Positions 31,533-34,678 of a DNA stretch of 34,678 nt are shown in pieces. Positions within the stretch are counted from its first letter, which is position 1. Each line of letters begins with the position of its first letter. The notes under the pieces are model-generated. The model made no database searches. It was not told where the DNA came from and worked only from the letters and a program-made list of their open reading frames with translations. Position numbers and translations under genes: made by a program. The DNA comes from Candidatus Coprenecus pullicola (GTDB taxonomy: Bacteria > Bacteroidota > Bacteroidia > Bacteroidales > UBA932), in NCBI GenBank assembly GCA_018711925.1, contig DVHR01000019.1:1-34678 (forward strand). Reading direction: 5' to 3'.

Positions 31533-32891
31533 ATGACACAAAAACCATCAATACCAAAAGGCACACGTGATTTCGGCCCGGCAGAGATGGCCGGCAGGAA
31601 CTACATATTCGACACCATAAAGGCCATATTCAGAAAATACGGATACTCACCCATCGAGACCCCGGCGATGGAGAACCTCTCCACCCTGCTGGGCAAATAC
31701 GGAGAGGAGGGCGACAAGCTCCTTTTCAAGATTCTCAACTCAGGGGATGCTTTCAAAAGTATCAAAGAGATGCCGTCAGAGACTGTGCAAGAAACCGGAA
31801 GCAATGCTCTTGCGCTGAAAGTCAGCGAGAAAGGTTTACGCTACGACCTTACCGTACCGTTTGCCAGATATGTTGTCCAGCACCGCGGAGAACTGACATT
31901 CCCGTTCAAGAGATACCAGATACAGCCCGTATGGAGAGCGGACAGGCCTCAAAAAGGCCGCTACCGCGAGTTCTATCAGTGCGATGTGGATGTCATCGGC
32001 ACCGACTCACTGCTCAACGAACTGGAACTGGTACAGATTGCAGATGAGGTATTCAAGGCATTGGACATCCGGATCAAGATAAAAATCAACAACCGTAAGG
32101 TCCTGGCCGGTCTGGCCGAGATGACAGGACAGCCGGACAAACTGACCGACATCACTGTCGCCATAGACAAAATTGACAAAATAGGCCTCGATGCCGTTAA
32201 GGAGGAACTGACTGAAAGGGGCCTCACTCCTGAGAGCATATCCAGGATAGAACCGGTGCTCACGCTTTCCGGCAGCAACGAAGAGAAGATCAGCCGCATG
32301 AGAGAGCTGCTTTCCGGCTCGGAGACAGGACTCCGCGGACTGCAGGAGCTGGAAGAACTGTTCGGCCTCATCGCCTCTGCTGAGATATCCTCGGAAGTGG
32401 AGTTCGACTTGTCATTGGCAAGAGGACTGAATTACTATACAGGAGCTATTTTCGAGGTAAAGGCCCTTGACTTCACCATAGGAAGCATCTGTGGAGGAGG
32501 ACGCTACGACAACCTCACCGGCATCTTCGGACTGCCGGACACCTCGGGAGTAGGCATCTCGTTCGGAGCGGACAGGATTTACGATGTCATGCTGGGGCTG
32601 GACAAATTCCCCAAGGAAGCCGTGCAGGGCACCGAGTATCTGTTCGCCAATATGGGCAAGGAGACCCTACCTTATATACTGAAAGCTGCGGCAAGATGCA
32701 GGGCGGCCGGCCACTCTGCGGAGATATACCCAGACAACGCGAAACTCCGCAAGCAGTTCGAGTACGCTGACAAGAAAGGAATAAAATATGTTATACTTGC
32801 AGGTGATGATGAGATAAGCAATAACGAATTGTCCATCAAGGACATAATTTCAGGAGAACAGAAAAAAATCAAAATTTTCGAACTATTTTAA
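31533..32891 (+). CDS. hisS: Histidyl-tRNA synthetase
   Basis: A 452-residue class II synthetase. Recognisable parts are [13 protein letters not shown] at the start, motif 2 around [20 protein letters not shown] and [12 protein letters not shown], the histidine-specific [14 protein letters not shown], motif 3 ([12 protein letters not shown]), and a C-terminal anticodon-binding domain. It charges tRNA-His in the cytoplasm. The length agrees with Bacteroidota HisS. It follows the RmlD-like gene and precedes an initiator tRNA gene with its own promoter. Confidence 0.96.
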   Translation: MTQKPSIPKGTRDFGPAEMAGRNYIFDTIKAIFRKYGYSPIETPAMENLSTLLGKYGEEGDKLLFKILNSGDAFKSIKEMPSETVQETGSNALALKVSEKGLRYDLTVPFARYVVQHRGELTFPFKRYQIQPVWRADRPQKGRYREFYQCDVDVIGTDSLLNELELVQIADEVFKALDIRIKIKINNRKVLAGLAEMTGQPDKLTDITVAIDKIDKIGLDAVKEELTERGLTPESISRIEPVLTLSGSNEEKISRMRELLSGSETGLRGLQELEELFGLIASAEISSEVEFDLSLARGLNYYTGAIFEVKALDFTIGSICGGGRYDNLTGIFGLPDTSGVGISFGADRIYDVMLGLDKFPKEAVQGTEYLFANMGKETLPYILKAAARCRAAGHSAEIYPDNAKLRKQFEYADKKGIKYVILAGDDEISNNELSIKDIISGEQKKIKIFELF

Positions 32892-32900
32892 AATGAAATT

Positions 32901-32931
32901 TTTGGAATATTAAAAATTCTCTTTATATTTG
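32901..32931 (+). promoter_or_regulatory. Vegetative promoter of the initiator tRNA (TTTG-19-TATATTTG)
   Basis: TTTG at 32901-32904 and TATATTTG at 32924-32931 are 19 bases apart, a very good match to the Bacteroidota consensus, 43 bases before the tRNA. Confidence 0.8.
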
Positions 32932-32973
32932 CATTCTCATTACGAAACAAATCCTTACAAGGTAGAAATATAT

Positions 32974-33046
<73 letters not shown>

Positions 33047-33048
33047 CT

Positions 33049-33102
33049 AAAGGAAGGTGACCCAAAGTCAAATGAGACTTTAGGTCACTTTCCTTTTTCT
33101 TT
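33049..33102 (+). terminator. Terminator after the initiator tRNA
   Basis: AAAGGAAGGTGACC (33049-33062) pairs with GGTCACTTTCCTTT (33083-33096) with one mismatch. An inner AAAGTC/GACTTT extends it, and TTTTCTTT follows. Confidence 0.85.
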
Positions 33103-33122
33103 ACAATCCTACCCGGCTCCGA

Positions 33123-34523
33123 CTATTTCATCACTATTATAGAGGGATACTGTAAAGCCGTGCCGAAAGCACTATAGGAGAAAGACCCGCCAAGCACCAG
33201 TCCGTCATCTGATACCGAATATATGGTAGACGGTATTCCGTCCGTTCCGACATCAGGAGTCATATCTGTTGCAAATGTACCGTCCAGACCTGCCCACAAC
33301 TCGGTCACATCGAATGTCGCTCCATTTTCCCAATAAATTCCACCCATTCCCATCACACCGGTCATAAACACCTTGCCGAAATTATCAAAGGCGACACCTC
33401 CATAACTGGGGATTTCTGTTTTCTCTCCGGTGGTCACATCATATATAAATCCGACAATACTCATTCCGTCCGGTGAGAAATATCCGGTCACTTTACTTCC
33501 GTCGGAGGAGACTGCCCAAGCTATACCCTCGTAGACAGTACCGTCCTCATCTATCACAGGCTCCTCACCGTATATGCGGGTAAGTTTTCCGTCAACCCAC
33601 ACTGCCGGAGACCTGGTTCCAATCCCCCAGTCCTGCCATCCGCTGATTACGCGGCCGTCATCCGACATTCCATACACATAACTTCCATACATACATGCGT
33701 CATCCCCGTTTTCCGGCAATTCAAAACCAGACTGGTCCAGCTGGAAATTCTTCCACAGACAGGGGACACACCTCTCTGTCCCGTCAGACAGTTCCGTAAT
33801 CACCTGACCTCCTATCATTCCGTCATTGGTAACCGCTACTGCAAAAGATGGATATGCAGCAGAACTAATACCGTTTGTAGGAAGCAGTGTCCACGTACCA
33901 CCGTTACTGTAATCCATATACGCGGGAAGTTCTTCATAGGCAGAAGTGATTACCGACCCTACTATCAGCCCCTCGTCATTGACATCATACGCCTTGCAAC
34001 CCATGTAGTCACCATGGTCCAGAATAGTGTACTCTCCAGTCGAACGGTCCCAGACAAATGAGGTAGGATCTCCCAGCTAATCATCGAATCCGACTGCATA
34101 ATTACCAGCAGGAGACAGGTTTCTCACATATGCGGTTCCTAGAGTCGCATATTCCATCACTACCATGGGATCCAGAGCATATACTGTATAGGACTCAGGC
34201 TCAGGCTTAACTGACTCTGATGTCGTAAATGACACCGAGCCCCATTCAGAATCAAGATACTGCGACACATCCGATGATTCAGCCCTCACCATGACTGTGT
34301 AATCCCGTGCCGGCGTCAGACCTTCAACAAGAATCTCCGTGCCGTCCGTTGACAATGTGTCCGGCATATCTACTATATAATAAGAATAGGACTGCGCTCC
34401 GGCCACGGCTTCCCAGGCAATCTCTGCTGTAGTCTCAGTAACTGTTCCAGTTTTGGTTAAAATTTTCTCAAATGCAGAGAATACATTATGAAAACACGTT
34501 TGCAGCCCCGGGAAAATAGTCAC
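33123..34523 (-). pseudogene. Fn3/HAF-repeat exported-type protein, broken by an in-frame TAG and missing its N-terminus
   Basis: Two frames in the same phase, 34523-34077 and 34076-33123, are separated by one TAG at 34077-34079. The first half has a fibronectin type III domain (TETTAEIAWEAVAGAQSYSY ... VEGLTPARDYTVMV). After the TAG a series of HAF-like repeats continues (YDVNDEGLIVGS, VYGMSDDGRVISGW, AWAVSSDGSKVTGY, IYSVSDDGLVLGGS), probably a beta-propeller. TAG replacing CAG between GFDD and LGDP would explain it. No signal peptide is present: the frame opens at a GTG after an upstream stop, so the true 5' end is lost. Surface or secreted adhesin-like use is inferred. Confidence 0.7.
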
Positions 34524-34550
34524 ATTACTTATATTTTACATTATGCTACA

Positions 34551-34678
34551 TTAGTGTCCGGTAAAAAATCGCAAAAGTTCTTTGAAAATATTGAAGTATA
34601 GGTAATTACAAGGATGGGACGAGCGCGCCGATTTGAATTTATCTTTGCCAGACTATCGTAGAATGGCACATGAATAAA
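34551..34678 (+). mobile_element. Possible insertion-sequence end running off the window
   Basis: TTAGTGTCCGGTAAAAAATCG at 34551 resembles the outer inverted repeat of IS4-like elements of Bacteroidota (recollection, not checked). A -7 box TATCTTTG at 34640-34647 and an ATG near 34670 point into the element. It lies just beyond the truncated 5' end of the Fn3/HAF gene, so an insertion may have cut that gene. No transposase motif is visible within the window. TACATTA occurs twice next to the edge. Confidence 0.35.
34640..34647 (+). promoter_or_regulatory. -7 element TATCTTTG at the right edge
   Basis: An exact TAnnTTTG match 22 bases before an ATG at 34670 that opens a frame leaving the window. 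No -33 element is clear. Confidence 0.45.

Overview
The window looks like a chromosomal stretch of a gut-type Bacteroidales bacterium of moderate GC content. Several features point there. Bacteroidota vegetative promoters (TTTG/TTG, then 19-21 bases, then TAnnTTTG) sit in front of many genes. Bacteroidota families are present: DUF4290, DUF4252 linked to an ECF sigma factor, the adjacent ftsK and LolA-like genes, a TonB receptor with a carboxypeptidase-regulatory-like domain, and the DUF3791/DUF3990 pair. The genus cannot be fixed from the sequence alone.

Layout. Positions 1-7.7 kb are accessory: a RelE-type antitoxin with a half-length toxin, an AbiEi/AbiEii (type IV) toxin-antitoxin pair, a minus-strand unit of small ORF, winged-helix AAA+ ATPase and DEDDh exonuclease divergent from a WYL regulator, and a DUF3791-DUF3990-small protein cassette. 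Positions 7.8-15.5 kb hold a DUF362 lipoprotein, an ECF sigma/anti-sigma/DUF4252/outer-membrane operon, a CoA-transferase, and a His-rich small protein next to a TonB receptor. Positions 15.5-24.3 kb are the most unusual part and are described below. Positions 24.4-33.1 kb are housekeeping: enolase, rubredoxin, Nudix hydrolase, LolA-like protein, FtsK, DUF4290, RmlD-like reductase, HisS and initiator tRNA. The right edge has a broken Fn3/HAF-repeat protein gene and what may be the end of an insertion sequence.

The 15.5-24.3 kb island is built around ADP-ribose chemistry. A fused macro-like/microbial PARG (TIGR02452 type) protein is divergent from a gene for a short RpoN-like protein that keeps the sigma-54 DNA-binding half but lacks region I. 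Both genes have sequences in front of them that match the sigma-54 -24/-12 consensus. The RpoN-like gene is followed by a DUF2130 nuclease-like gene. Further right, a minus-strand operon encodes a 54-residue protein, two paralogous proteins of unknown function, a NADAR-domain protein (the family includes ADP-ribose glycohydrolases), a small ADP-ribosyltransferase-like protein overlapping it, and an RtcB RNA ligase. RtcB is cut at about residue 235 and joined tail to tail to a frameshifted Fic AMPylase gene.

Together with the DUF3990 protein at 7 kb, the window therefore holds two likely ADP-ribose writers (ART-like, DUF3990), two likely erasers (NADAR, PARG) and a Fic remnant. The most plausible new system is the sORF-paralogA-paralogB-NADAR-ART(-RtcB) operon. 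Its upstream region carries three copies of a CAAAAAGT(K)TAC motif. The function as toxin-antitoxin, defence or RNA repair is inference.
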